The notes: generated by a model not told the origin, from the sequence alone. 26,381 nt of DNA from CAYMLQ01 sp964390795 (GCA_964390795.1 CAYMLQ010000041.1:1-26381), one strand, 5' to 3'. Positions 6,902-16,465 are shown, counted from the stretch's first letter. Program-made: numbers and translations.

Positions 6902-8961
6902 TTGAGGGCTCCTGCGGTGTCGGTGTGGCCGGTGTAGCCTGGGCCTCCGCCGGCGACGTAGCCATCGCTGCGGCCGGTGGCATCGCGGCTGACCCAGAAG
7001 GCGTAGAGGCTGCCGCGGCGCAGCGCAAAGCGGAAGCGGACGGGTTTGCCTCTGTAAGCGGAAACATCGCCAAGGCTGTAGCGTGTGGAGTCGATGGCGT
7101 CCGCCGTGAACGGCGGGCACAGGACGTGCGACGAGGCGGCGTCGAGGATCTCGACGCTCAGCGCGCCCTGAGGGCACGCGGCGTTGACGAAGAGGTGTTT
7201 GCCGCTGAAGACGACGGGGCGCGTGGTGATGTGGCCCACGGAGGCGCCGGCGTCGAGGGAGGCGAAGCCGTCGCGGCGCAGCATGGACACGCCGATGCAG
7301 TTCGGGTCATACATGCTGCCGAAGTTAATTGAGCCGTCCTTCCTGACCGCGCCGTCCATGTCGCCGCGGCAGCCCGAGTGGTAGAAGAAGAGCTGGTCGC
7401 CGACGAGCGCGCAGATGTTACCGCCGCTTTCGACAAAGCCGCGGTCCCAGGTGTCCTTGCGGCTGGCCGGGATCTGCGCGCGGCGGTCGGGGCGTGACCA
7501 GTGGAAGCCGTCGCGGCTGTAGCCGAACGAGATCTCGTTGAGCTTGGGCAGGCCCATCTTCTCGCAGCGGTCGTTCTCGGGACCGCGGTGCAGCTCGAAG
7601 AAGCCGAGCATCAAGCTCTCGTAGGCGACGGCGTCGAAGTTGTAGAGCTGCGTCTTGTGCTTGTAGCCGGGCTCCGGGGCGTCGAGGCTGTCGGCGGCGA
7701 GCCACGGCACGGGGTCAGCCGGCGTCCATTTGGCGCCCGCGAGAAAATCAGCGCTCTCCCAGTAGTGGCGCGAGCGGCCGCGGAAGGAGGTGCGGAGGCT
7801 GTAAGCCCAGCGCTTGCGGAAGGGGTTATAGAACATCGACGACCGGTCGCCGGTGGGGCCGGTCGCGACGTGGTTGGTCCAGTGGATGCCGTCGGGCGAG
7901 GTGAAGCTGTGGGCGGGCTGCGTGCCGCCGGGGTTGGTCGTGAAGAGCTTGTAGCGCTGCTGCGGGTCGGCGGACTCCCAGTCCGGCACGATGCCGTAAG
8001 AGTCGGGCTGGAAGCCGAGCGGCAGGGCCTGGTTCGAGCCGGGGTTGACGTCGAACGTCGGGCGTGTCCACGTGAGGCCGTCCTTGCTGGTGGCAAGGGC
8101 GATGGTTCCGCGGAAATAGGTGCCGGCTTGATACCACAGGTCGAAGGCTTGCTTTTCGGGATTCCACCAGACGCACGGGCGGCAGGTGCCGCCGACGATG
8201 CCGGTCTGGCGCTCAAGCGCGGTTTCGGCTTTCAGGATCGGGTTGCCCGCGTACTTCTCGGGCAGGTGATAGGTCTGGAGCAGGTCGGTCTTTTCGATCA
8301 GGAAGTCATCCACGAATAGCTGGCGGCCGGTGTCGATGGCGATAGCGGCGGGCGGATGGTCGAGATAGGGCACGGGCATGGGCTCATCCGACTTCGTGTC
8401 GATGTCCTGAGGCGGCCACTCCTCGGGCAGCACGATGCCGTTGTAGAGGCGCTCGCCGGCGTTCTGCGGCCACGGGGTTTTGACAATGGTTTTCACTGTG
8501 GCTTCAGCGAAGCCGAGCAAGATGCACCACTTGCCGAGTTTAAGGGTCTCGCCCGCTGCGAGCGTCTTGCGATAGATCTGGACGCGCTCGTGGGCGTTGG
8601 TTCCGAAGAGCTGGAAGGCGTCTGGCTCCGTGATCCGCTCGAAGCCAGAGGCGCTGAGGCTGGCCGCAACGGAGGTCGCGCCGGGCACCTCGGGCGGTGT
8701 GAGGGCGAGGAGCGCTCCGGCGCTGACGCAGCGCACGCGGACGCCGTCGATGCTCGCGCGGAGAAAGCGTTGTCCCGAGAGTGCGGAGGGAACCACAGCG
8801 AGCGTGTAGGGGCGGTCGTTGAAGAGCCTCGCGCCGCGCTCGAAAGTGGCTGTCTCGCAGGTGTTGGAGACGCGCAGAAGCACTTCGAGGGCGGGGCCGG
8901 GAGCGCAGTAGGCAGTGGCAGAGGCAGTCAGCAGGAGCAGTAGGCAGTGAAGGGTTCGCAT
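6898..8961 (-). CDS. Secreted GH32/43-like five-bladed propeller protein, copy A
   Basis: 687 aa with signal peptide (about 1-19). Residues about 38-150 form the shared module described under findings (GARLFNDRPY, RFLRASIDG, FQLFG, GKWCILLGF). A linker with DTGRQLFVDDFLI (210-222) leads to a propeller region with many Trp/Asp motifs (DGLTWTRP, DGIHWTN, SRDGFHWSRPDRR) resembling GH32/GH43/GH117-type glycosidases. A C-terminal beta-sandwich-like stretch follows (FVNAACPQGALSVEIL ... VRFRFALRRGSLYAFWVS). It is a paralogue of the next upstream gene; both ends match closely. It lies 18 bp downstream of that gene and overlaps the esterase start by ATGA. Enzyme specificity is unknown and I cannot confirm catalytic acids. 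Confidence 0.8.
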   Translation of the reverse strand: MRTLHCLLLLLTASATAYCAPGPALEVLLRVSNTCETATFERGARLFNDRPYTLAVVPSALSGQRFLRASIDGVRVRCVSAGALLALTPPEVPGATSVAASLSASGFERITEPDAFQLFGTNAHERVQIYRKTLAAGETLKLGKWCILLGFAEATVKTIVKTPWPQNAGERLYNGIVLPEEWPPQDIDTKSDEPMPVPYLDHPPAAIAIDTGRQLFVDDFLIEKTDLLQTYHLPEKYAGNPILKAETALERQTGIVGGTCRPCVWWNPEKQAFDLWYQAGTYFRGTIALATSKDGLTWTRPTFDVNPGSNQALPLGFQPDSYGIVPDWESADPQQRYKLFTTNPGGTQPAHSFTSPDGIHWTNHVATGPTGDRSSMFYNPFRKRWAYSLRTSFRGRSRHYWESADFLAGAKWTPADPVPWLAADSLDAPEPGYKHKTQLYNFDAVAYESLMLGFFELHRGPENDRCEKMGLPKLNEISFGYSRDGFHWSRPDRRAQIPASRKDTWDRGFVESGGNICALVGDQLFFYHSGCRGDMDGAVRKDGSINFGSMYDPNCIGVSMLRRDGFASLDAGASVGHITTRPVVFSGKHLFVNAACPQGALSVEILDAASSHVLCPPFTADAIDSTRYSLGDVSAYRGKPVRFRFALRRGSLYAFWVSRDATGRSDGYVAGGGPGYTGHTDTAGALK

Positions 8962-8979
8962 AGAGGGTCTCGCTGGTCG

Positions 8980-11001
8980 TTAGTCCAGGTCTACAATCGA
9001 GGGTTGCCCACGGCCGCCGGCGGCGAGGTAGCCGCGGCTGGCACCCGATGTGGAGGGACTGACCCAGAAGGCATACAGGTTACCGGTTTTGAGGTGAAAA
9101 CGGAAGCGGACGGGCCGGTTTGTGAAGGCGGAGACATCGCCGAGAGGGTGGCGGGTAGAGTCGGTCTTAGCCGCCGTGAACGGCGGGCACAGGACTTGAG
9201 AAGAGGATGCGTCGAGGATTTCGACGCGCAGTGCACCCTGCGGGCAGGCGGCGTTGACGAAGAGGTGCTTGCCGGTGAAGGTGACGGGGCGGGTGGTGAG
9301 CGTGCCGCCCTTGGCGCCGGCGTCCAGGGAGGCGAAGCCGTCGCGCCGCAGCGTGGCGAGCCCGACGCTCGCGCCGGTGTACATGCCGCGGCTGCCGTCG
9401 GGCGCGAGGCCGGAGTAGCCGCAGTAAGGGAAGAGCAGGCGGTCGCCGTCGACCAGACAGACGCCTGCGGTGCTGTGCAGGTAGGCGCGGTCCCACGCGC
9501 CTTCTTTGCGCGTGGCGGGGATGAACGCGCGGCGGTCGGGGCGCTGCCAGTGGAAGCCGTCGCGGCTGAAGCCGATTTTCAGCTCGGTGATTTTGGGGAA
9601 CTTGCCCTTGTCGCAGGCCTCGTTCGGGGGGCCGAGGTGGATTTGGAAGATGCCGAGCAGAAGCGACTCGTAGGCCACGGCGCTGAGGCTGTAGAGCTGC
9701 GGGGCGCATTGGGCCTCGGGGTCCTGCTCGTCGAGGCGGTCGGCGTTGCACCAGTAGACCGAGTTGTTGAAGGCGCCTTCGGTCAGGAAGAGCGGGCTTT
9801 CGGCATAGTCGCGGCTTCGGCCGCGCGAGTAGCCGCGCTTGACGCTGTAGACCCAGACGTTGCGGAAGGGGTTGAAGAAGAACGAGCAGTAGTCCCCGGC
9901 GTGGCCGACCGGAACGTCGTCGGACCACGTGCGGTTGTCAGGCGAGACGCGCAGCGTGTGGCCTTGTCCCCCTCGGTCGGCCATGAATTTGATGCGCTCC
10001 GACGCGTTTGTGGTAAGGGCGTCGAACCAGAGGCAGTTGTCGCCGCCCGCACGGCTGGAGGGCAGGACGATGTTGTTGGTGGGGGTGACGGGGGCACGTT
10101 CCCAGCGGACGGCGTCCCGGCTGGTGGCGAGGGCCAGCGGGCCGCGCCAGCCTGCGGTGTACCACATTTTGAAGAGGCGCTCGGCGGGATCGAAGAAGAC
10201 CCCGCCGTGGCCGAGGTAGCAGACCGCTTTCTGTCCGCGTTCGCCGGACGTGCTGGCGGCAAGCTCGTTGGAAGTGGCGGGGGTGAAGACCGGGTTGCCC
10301 TCGAACTTTGTTGCGGAGTGGAAGGTGCGAGTCAGATCAGTCTGCGCGATCAGGAAATCATCGACGAAAAGCTGGCGACCGGTGTCGATCGGAATGACAG
10401 AGGGCGGCGCGTCGAGGTAGGGCGTCTCCATGGGCTCAAAGGAGGCGGGGTCGTTGTAGCGCGGGGGCCAAACGCTTGGCAGGCGGATGCCGTTGTAGAG
10501 CGTCTCGCCGTCGTTGTCGCGCCAGCGGCGGTCGCGCTTCGGACGGGCCAGGCTGAGATCGCCTTGAGCGAGGAGCACAACCCACTTGCGTGTCTGCAGC
10601 GTCTCGCCGACAGCAAGCGTCTTGCGGAACAAGCACGCCTTGTCCGAGGGCTGCGTGCCGAAAAGCTGAAAGGGTTCGCCGGGCAATTGTTCAAAGCCTT
10701 GGTTAAGCAGGTCGGCGGCGAGGCTGTTCTCGGGATGGGCCGCGGGCGTGACGGCGTAAAGTGTGCCGGTCCGCGTGCAGACAACGGCTTGGGCGCCATC
10801 GATCGGCATCCGGATGAAGCGGGCGCCCTCAAGCGCGGGCGGCACGGCGAGCGCGGTGAAGTCGCGGTTGGAGAAGAGCATCGCGCCGAGAGCGAAGGTC
10901 TCGACCGTGCCCTCGCGCGCCTCGAGGGTGGGGGCGGACGCGGCTCCAAAGCAGCGAAGGGCGAGCAGGGCAAACAGGATTGTCGGCGAAATGTGGCGCA
11001 T
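8980..11001 (-). CDS. Secreted GH32/43-like five-bladed propeller protein, copy B
   Basis: 673 aa, signal peptide about 1-22 (MRHISPTILFALLALRCFGA). It has the same architecture as the downstream copy A: shared module (about 33-147; GAMLFSNRDF, RFIRMPIDG, FQLFG, RKWVVLL), then PYLDAPPSVIPIDTGRQL and FVDDFLIAQTDL, then the propeller (DNRTWSDD, SRDGFHWQRPDRR), and a C-terminal sandwich (FVNAACPQGALRVEIL, VRFRFHLKTGNLYAFWVS). The two genes are clearly a tandem duplication followed by divergence; the C-terminal coding DNA remains visibly similar. No obvious Shine-Dalgarno precedes ATG 11001; the leader is pyrimidine-rich. Likely first gene of the tight run ending at 4656, or a continuation of the surface-protein transcript from 16386. 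Function beyond glycan binding or cleavage is not known. Confidence 0.8.
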   Translation of the reverse strand: MRHISPTILFALLALRCFGAASAPTLEAREGTVETFALGAMLFSNRDFTALAVPPALEGARFIRMPIDGAQAVVCTRTGTLYAVTPAAHPENSLAADLLNQGFEQLPGEPFQLFGTQPSDKACLFRKTLAVGETLQTRKWVVLLAQGDLSLARPKRDRRWRDNDGETLYNGIRLPSVWPPRYNDPASFEPMETPYLDAPPSVIPIDTGRQLFVDDFLIAQTDLTRTFHSATKFEGNPVFTPATSNELAASTSGERGQKAVCYLGHGGVFFDPAERLFKMWYTAGWRGPLALATSRDAVRWERAPVTPTNNIVLPSSRAGGDNCLWFDALTTNASERIKFMADRGGQGHTLRVSPDNRTWSDDVPVGHAGDYCSFFFNPFRNVWVYSVKRGYSRGRSRDYAESPLFLTEGAFNNSVYWCNADRLDEQDPEAQCAPQLYSLSAVAYESLLLGIFQIHLGPPNEACDKGKFPKITELKIGFSRDGFHWQRPDRRAFIPATRKEGAWDRAYLHSTAGVCLVDGDRLLFPYCGYSGLAPDGSRGMYTGASVGLATLRRDGFASLDAGAKGGTLTTRPVTFTGKHLFVNAACPQGALRVEILDASSSQVLCPPFTAAKTDSTRHPLGDVSAFTNRPVRFRFHLKTGNLYAFWVSPSTSGASRGYLAAGGRGQPSIVDLD

Positions 11002-11040
11002 ACGCGAGGGGGCTTTCGTTTGTTGGGGTGGCGAGTTGCC

Positions 11041-11100
11041 TGTTGTCCCGCCATCAGGCTGTGCAGCTTGGCAGCGTTGCCGGCTGAAGCCGGGACAACA
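11041..11100. repeat. 60-bp interrupted palindrome between surface-protein gene and propeller operon
   Basis: TGTTGTCCCG (11041-11050) and CGGGACAACA (11091-11100) are perfect 10-bp arms, with six further matching positions in the next ten. Inside is GGCTGTGCAGC (11057-11067), repeated as GGCTGTGCAGCC at 11104-11115. It fills the 120-bp spacer between the surface-protein stop and the next start. It could attenuate transcription between the two, but with no U-tract it looks like a dispersed REP-like element. Confidence 0.75.
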
Positions 11101-11121
11101 TACGGCTGTGCAGCCTGAGGA

Positions 11122-14100
11122 CTACTTGAGCATGAGCAAGGTGCCTCCGTATCTGATTTCGATGTTGACGAAGCTGTTGTTTGCGGTGACAACGAGGGCG
11201 ACGTTCGATCCTGAGGGCAGACCGGTGTTGAGCGCTTTCCAGCCCGCGAAGCTGCCGCTGAAGGTGCCGTAGGACATGATGGTCGTTTTGAACGGTATGG
11301 GGATCGGGTTCGCTTCCGTGCGGCCGAAATCGATGAACCCGGCCCCTTCGGGCGCGAGGGCGCCGGTGACAGTCACGAAGTCGTTGGTGATCTTGCCGAC
11401 GCCGTTTGTGGACCACGTGCAGACGAACGTTGACCCCTTGACGAGGCTGAGGTTCTCGACCGTCATGCGGGCGCCGGCCGGGGCGTTGTTGGTGCCTGCG
11501 TCGAGCGCGCCGGTCAGGGCGATCACGCCGTTGGTGAGCGTGCCGTTGCCGGCGAGGTTGTGGATCGTTGCACGCAGGCTCAGCGCGTCGAAGAACGCGT
11601 TGGTTACGACAACGAGGTCGTTGGTGCCGCCGACGCGAGCCCGGAGGAGACCGTTACGGACGTCGATGGGTCCTGTGAAGGTGTTGCCCGTGCCGGTGAG
11701 GCTCAGCGCGTTGGTGCCGAGTTTCACTAGGCCGCCGTCCGTGGCGGCGCCGAGGCCGGGGTCGGTCAACAGGTTCTGCGAGACGGTGTAGCTTCCCAGC
11801 GCGGTGTCGAACAGCGCGCCGTTGGTGGAGACGTAGGCGGCGGTGAGCCCGCCGAGGGTCGCGCCGGGTCCGCGGGGGCGGAGCACGCCGCCGTTGAAGC
11901 GCATGACCGCCTCGCTGCCTGCGCCCTTCACGATGTTGCTGGCGATGAGCGTGCCTCCGTTGAGATTGATGGTGCCCTTGCCGCCCGCGTAGGTCGCCAG
12001 CGTGACGGGATACGCCACATCGACGACGCCGGTGCCGGAGAGGTTGAGGATGCCGGTGCCGGAGGGGTTCTGCGGACCTCCGAGGTGCAGCCCGCTGTTG
12101 ACGTTCTGGCCGTTGATCTTCAGCGTGCCGTTGAGCACGTTCACGGTGGAGACCGACCCCGGCGATTCGCCGATATGGGCGGCCTGGCTGATGGTGACCG
12201 CGCCGCCGTTGATGTTGAATTCGGGACGGGCGTTGAAGTCGGTGGCGATGATTCCCTTGAAGCCGAGCGCGATCAGGTTGATGGTGACGAGGCCGCCGTT
12301 GACCGTCAGCCGCGAGGTGAGCCCGCCCGGCGCGGTCGCGGTTGTGCCGTTGCCGCGGCCGATGGAAACGGTGGTGTTGCAGTTGAAGACGCCGTTGTCG
12401 ATCTGGAGTTCGCCGGCTGTTTCCGCGCCGGCGGCGGTGGTCGTGTAGTGGCCCACCGTGATACGGACGTTGATCGTGTTGGTCTGCCCCGGTGTGCCCA
12501 GAATGACCTTGCCGTTCGAAACCGTGTAACCGGAGAAGCCGGTGGTGGGGCTGTCGCCGTTCGCGCCTATATTGAGGAGCGCGTCGATGGCGCCCTCGGC
12601 GACGGCGAGAGTCTGTGCGCCGGGATAGGTGTAACGGAGGGTGCCGAGGCCGGTCTTGAGGAACGCGCCGGAAGAACAGGCACACTGTCCGCCAAGGGTG
12701 ACATCGTTGTCGGTGCTGAAGACGGCCGTGCGCACGGGACTGGACCCGGCCGCCAGGGTGTAGCCGCGGTTGACCGTGGCGGAGGGCCCGGTATAGCGGA
12801 GGGTCGCGGGGCCGAGCACGAGGTTGGCGGCGGCGGAAGGCGACGCGCCGATGGAGCTGGCGGTGCCGCCATTGGCGAGAGAGTTGGCGGTCAGCGTGCC
12901 CGCGCTGACGGTCGTCGGGCCCGTGTAGGTGTTGGCGGCCGCGAGGGACAGCGTGCTGGAGCCCGCCTTGGTCAGGGCGGAGGCGCCGGAGATGACCTCC
13001 GAGACCGTGGTGGTGGTACTCAGCGCGGGGCGCACCGTGACGGCGCGCTGCAGGGTGACTGGCGCGGCGAGGGTCAGCGTGTTCGAGACGCTCAGCTCCG
13101 GCACGTTCAGCACGAGCGACTGGACGGCGGGCGCTGCGGTGAGGGCGAGCGTGCCGTTGCCTTGTGCGGTGATCGTGAAGGATGCGCCGCTGGCGGCGCC
13201 GAGGTTGAGGAGGCTGGACGGCGCGATGTCGAGCAGGGCGTCGCTGGCCAGGGTGAGCGGCGCGGCAATCGTGTGTACGCCGGACTCGACGGTCACGGCG
13301 GCCGCGGCCGTGTCGCCGTCGAGCGTGAGTCCGCTGCCGCCGAGGGTGTAAGCAAAGGGGTTGTTGAAGTAAAGATTGCCGACCGTCTCGCCTGCGGTGA
13401 CGACGGTGACGGGGCTGGAGATGGCGTCATCGAAACGGGCGCTGCTGCCAGCCGTGCCCGCGGGCGGGACAGTCCAGTTGCCGGAGGTGGCCCAGTCGCC
13501 GCCGGACGGGACGTTCCAGGCCGATGCCGTTACGGCGTCGGTGGCGATGGCGACCGTCAGCGCGCCCGCGCTGGCGCTGAAGGCGTAGGTCTTGCCATAG
13601 ACCGGGTTTGCAAGGGCGAGCCCGCTGGTGGAGGGGTCTGTCCCTGAGTATGTGACGAGGGTGTAGAGGCCGTTCTTCGTAAAGGGCAGCCGGGTGTTCA
13701 GTTGGTAGAGCGCGATGCGTTTGCCTGCGAGGGTCGGCGCGGCGGCGAGCGTCAGGCGGTCGTTCGAGGTGCCGTCGGTCTTGAACGCGAAGGAGAGCGT
13801 GCCGCTGCCGTTGAGGGTGAGACTGGCGGCGGAGACGGTCTGGGTGGCGCTGCCGCCGACGAGGAATTCGCCGTCGGTGCCGACGGTAACGGAGTTGGCG
13901 GCCGGCAGCGCGCCGGCCACGCAGAGGGTGCCGCCGGAGACGGTGGTGGCGCCGGTGTAGGTCGAACCGTAACCAGAGAGGGTGAGGGTTCCTGCCCCGG
14001 CCTTGGCGAGACCGCCGTCGGCAGCGGCGGCGAGCGCGGGATCATGCAGCAGGTTCTGGCTGATGGTGAATTCGGCCAGGGAGGTGTCGACGCGTACGCC

Positions 14101-16386
14101 GTTGGTGGAGACGTAGGCCGCGGTCAGGCCCTGCATCGTGCGGCCGGCCACGCGCGGACGGAAGAGGCCGCCGTTGAAGAAAACCGTTCCGGCGCCGGTG
14201 GCCGTCGTGCGGACGATGTTGCGGGCTGTGAGCATGCCGCCGGCGAGGTGCAGCGTGCCCGTCGAGGTGCTCTGCACGGCGAGATTCAAGTCCGTCGTGA
14301 GGTCGATCTCGCCCGCGTCCGCGAGGATGATGACGCCCTCGCGGGCGCCGGCCGTGGCGCTCAGGCCGATGCTGATCGCGTCCGAGCTCGCGGCCGCATT
14401 GGTGATGACGAGCCGCCCGCCGCGGACGGTCAGTTCGGTCCAGGAGCCGGGTGATTCGGCGAGAGAGGCATATTGGTTGATCACGAGGGCGCCGCCGTTC
14501 AGGGTGATGACCGGGCGCGCGTTGAAATTGGCCAGGTTCAGCCCGCCGTTGAAGGCCACGGAAAGGATTCCGGCAAGGACCGTGCCGCCGTTGATGGTCA
14601 GTTTGGAGGAGAGCCCCGGCTCGCCGGCGGTCGTTTTGGTGCCGTTCGAGCGGCCGACGCCGAGGGTGTTGCCGACGCAGGCCACGACCCCGTCGTTGAC
14701 CACGAGCTCGCCGGCCGTTTCGGCATTGGCGTTGGTGGTCGTGTACAGGCCGATGCAGAGGCGGCCTTTGATCTCGTTGGTTTGGCCCGGCGCGTCGAAG
14801 ATGACGCGGCCCGCGGCGATGCCGTAGCTGTAGAAGCCTTGGGAGGGTCCGTCGCCGTTTTCTCCGATGTTCAGGAGCGCGTCATTCAGATTGATATTGC
14901 TGAAGATGTTGGAGCCCTGATAGGTGTAACGCACGGTGCCGGGGCCGGTCTTGACCTGTCCTCCCGAGGTGGTCTGGATGCGTCCGCCGAAGGTGAGGTC
15001 GCCGCCCGCCTCGACCCGGATCACGGCGGCCTTGTTCGGCGCGTTGACGGTGTAGCCGCGGTCGGTGGAGGCGGTGCCGCCGGTGAAGCGGAGCGTGCCC
15101 GCTCCCAGGGCCAGGGTGCCGTTCGCGGCCGAAGGCGCGCCGAGGGGGCTGGCGCTGCCGCTGTTCGCAGCCGTGTTGAACGCGAGCGAGCCGCAGCCGA
15201 GGGAGGTGGGCCCCGTGTAGGAGTTGGCGCCTGACAGGGTGACGGTGCCGCCGCCACTGGTCGCGGGGTTGACCGAGACGGCGCCAGGGCCGCTGAGAAC
15301 ATCCGTGAAGCTTAGGGCCGCTGCCGAAAAGGTGTCCAGCGAGACACCCCGGGCGGTCGTGGCGAGCGGCAAGCCGAAGGTGTGGACGCCTTCGGAACTG
15401 ACAATTTGCGCCGTGACGAACCGGTTGGTCAGCGTGACGCCGTTGCCGGTGAAGGTTTGGCTGGCTGAGCCGGAGAGATAAACTTTGCCGAGCAGAAGGC
15501 CGGAAAGGTCGTTTGTCACGTTGATTGCCGACAACGGCCGGTTGGTGAAGAAGGCGGCGTTGTCGACCCCTTGGGCGGGCGTCAGGTTCAGCCAGTTCGA
15601 GGGCGTGGACCAGTTGCCCCCGGTGGAAGCGCTCCAGGCGGAATCGGGTATGCCCGAGGTCACCGGCAGGTCGCTGCTGAACAGCCATGCCGCGCCGGTG
15701 ATCGTGCCGTGGGCGTTGGAGGTGCGGTTGAGGGCGGTCGCTCCGCTGCCTTCGTTCAACGGCCAATACTGGATGAGGCCGGTTTCGGTGCCGGTCAGGC
15801 GGGCGTTCATGTTCGCCTTGATGTCGGCCTGGCTGCGGACGGCATTCCAGACGCGCACATCGCTGATCTGGCCGCGAAACCCGTTCTTCGCGCGCAGCAG
15901 GAGCCCGATGACGATCCCGTTGGCGTCGAGGGCCAGCGTGTTGAGGGCGGCGCTCTTGTCCACGTTCCCGTTGAGGTAGATGGTGCCGGTGCCGGAACTG
16001 TTGCGCACGAAGGCGACGTGATACCACGTGTTGGCCAGAAGGTTGGAGTTGCCCCTGAAGTTGTTGTTGCCGATTTGAAAACTGTTGGTGCCGTATTTTG
16101 TCGCGAGAATCAGTCGCCCGGCACCTGCGTTGTCCTGGAGGAAGAGCTGGTTCTCGCCGTCGAATGAGGGCTGCCTGAACCACATCTCGACCGTAAAGGC
16201 CGCGGTGGTGATGCGTCCGGTGGTTGAGACGTAATTGTCGGGCGTGGGCGTGAAAGTGAGCGTGTAGTCGGCGGCGCGGGTCTGGGGTGCCGTAATCGCA
16301 AGCCCGGCAGTGAAGGCGGACACGATGAGAAACCGGTGTGTGTGGGCGAGTGATTGGCGTATGCGTTTGAAGTGTCTCTTCATCAT
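11122..16386 (-). CDS. Giant surface protein: LamG domain plus autotransporter-associated beta-strand repeats
   Basis: 1754 aa, with a long signal peptide (cleavage near TRAADYT, about residue 38). A LamG/concanavalin-like domain follows (about 40-240; FTVEMWFRQP, NTWYHVAFVRNSSGTGTIYLNG, ISDVRVWN). Then come many beta-helix type repeats, including PATR signatures such as GTLTLSGYGSTYTGATTVSGGTL. Two halves (about 382-820 and 1140-1577) are copies of each other, sharing LTAAYVSTNG, ALLNIG.NGD, GQTN and FNARP blocks in the same order. The end (NIEIRYGGTLLMLK) shows neither an autotransporter barrel nor a PEP-CTERM or LPXTG sorting signal, so how it is anchored is unclear. AGGAG precedes tandem ATGs at 16386 and 16383; the second has the better spacing (6 nt). 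Probably an extracellular adhesin or glycan-binding scaffold. Confidence 0.85.
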   Translation of the reverse strand: MMKRHFKRIRQSLAHTHRFLIVSAFTAGLAITAPQTRAADYTLTFTPTPDNYVSTTGRITTAAFTVEMWFRQPSFDGENQLFLQDNAGAGRLILATKYGTNSFQIGNNNFRGNSNLLANTWYHVAFVRNSSGTGTIYLNGNVDKSAALNTLALDANGIVIGLLLRAKNGFRGQISDVRVWNAVRSQADIKANMNARLTGTETGLIQYWPLNEGSGATALNRTSNAHGTITGAAWLFSSDLPVTSGIPDSAWSASTGGNWSTPSNWLNLTPAQGVDNAAFFTNRPLSAINVTNDLSGLLLGKVYLSGSASQTFTGNGVTLTNRFVTAQIVSSEGVHTFGLPLATTARGVSLDTFSAAALSFTDVLSGPGAVSVNPATSGGGTVTLSGANSYTGPTSLGCGSLAFNTAANSGSASPLGAPSAANGTLALGAGTLRFTGGTASTDRGYTVNAPNKAAVIRVEAGGDLTFGGRIQTTSGGQVKTGPGTVRYTYQGSNIFSNINLNDALLNIGENGDGPSQGFYSYGIAAGRVIFDAPGQTNEIKGRLCIGLYTTTNANAETAGELVVNDGVVACVGNTLGVGRSNGTKTTAGEPGLSSKLTINGGTVLAGILSVAFNGGLNLANFNARPVITLNGGALVINQYASLAESPGSWTELTVRGGRLVITNAAASSDAISIGLSATAGAREGVIILADAGEIDLTTDLNLAVQSTSTGTLHLAGGMLTARNIVRTTATGAGTVFFNGGLFRPRVAGRTMQGLTAAYVSTNGVRVDTSLAEFTISQNLLHDPALAAAADGGLAKAGAGTLTLSGYGSTYTGATTVSGGTLCVAGALPAANSVTVGTDGEFLVGGSATQTVSAASLTLNGSGTLSFAFKTDGTSNDRLTLAAAPTLAGKRIALYQLNTRLPFTKNGLYTLVTYSGTDPSTSGLALANPVYGKTYAFSASAGALTVAIATDAVTASAWNVPSGGDWATSGNWTVPPAGTAGSSARFDDAISSPVTVVTAGETVGNLYFNNPFAYTLGGSGLTLDGDTAAAAVTVESGVHTIAAPLTLASDALLDIAPSSLLNLGAASGASFTITAQGNGTLALTAAPAVQSLVLNVPELSVSNTLTLAAPVTLQRAVTVRPALSTTTTVSEVISGASALTKAGSSTLSLAAANTYTGPTTVSAGTLTANSLANGGTASSIGASPSAAANLVLGPATLRYTGPSATVNRGYTLAAGSSPVRTAVFSTDNDVTLGGQCACSSGAFLKTGLGTLRYTYPGAQTLAVAEGAIDALLNIGANGDSPTTGFSGYTVSNGKVILGTPGQTNTINVRITVGHYTTTAAGAETAGELQIDNGVFNCNTTVSIGRGNGTTATAPGGLTSRLTVNGGLVTINLIALGFKGIIATDFNARPEFNINGGAVTISQAAHIGESPGSVSTVNVLNGTLKINGQNVNSGLHLGGPQNPSGTGILNLSGTGVVDVAYPVTLATYAGGKGTINLNGGTLIASNIVKGAGSEAVMRFNGGVLRPRGPGATLGGLTAAYVSTNGALFDTALGSYTVSQNLLTDPGLGAATDGGLVKLGTNALSLTGTGNTFTGPIDVRNGLLRARVGGTNDLVVVTNAFFDALSLRATIHNLAGNGTLTNGVIALTGALDAGTNNAPAGARMTVENLSLVKGSTFVCTWSTNGVGKITNDFVTVTGALAPEGAGFIDFGRTEANPIPIPFKTTIMSYGTFSGSFAGWKALNTGLPSGSNVALVVTANNSFVNIEIRYGGTLLMLK

Positions 16387-16418
16387 CTGCTCCTGTTCCT
16401 GTTAGGCCAATCGGTTCA

Positions 16419-16437
16419 AAGGACGCCATACGTCCTT
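16419..16437 (-). promoter_or_regulatory. Leader hairpin of the surface-protein mRNA
   Basis: AAGGACG (16419-16425) and CGTCCTT (16431-16437) form a 7-bp stem with a 5-nt loop in the roughly 100-nt leader, about 32 nt before the start codon. It might protect the leader or modulate translation; no riboswitch class is recognised. Confidence 0.45.
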
Positions 16438-16465
16438 CATTTATCACAGTGAAGGGTACGTAGAA

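Noticed and set aside
6902..7177. N-terminal extension of the 327-aa esterase
   Set aside because: Arg-rich sequence overlapping the preceding gene; the ATG at 6901 has an RBS, a signal peptide and the ATGA junction.
8947..11118. 723-aa plus-strand open frame antisense to the propeller gene
   Set aside because: Low-complexity Gly/Ala/Arg/Glu composition, no recognisable domain; the opposite strand encodes a clear secreted protein. High GC makes long antisense frames common.
12085..13647. 520-aa plus-strand open frame inside the surface-protein gene
   Set aside because: Shadow of the GC-rich beta-repeat coding region, with biased composition and no motif.
14882..16447. 521-aa minus-strand frame overlapping the start of the surface protein
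   Set aside because: Different frame of the same strand; Arg/His-rich, whereas the main frame shows a signal peptide and LamG domain.
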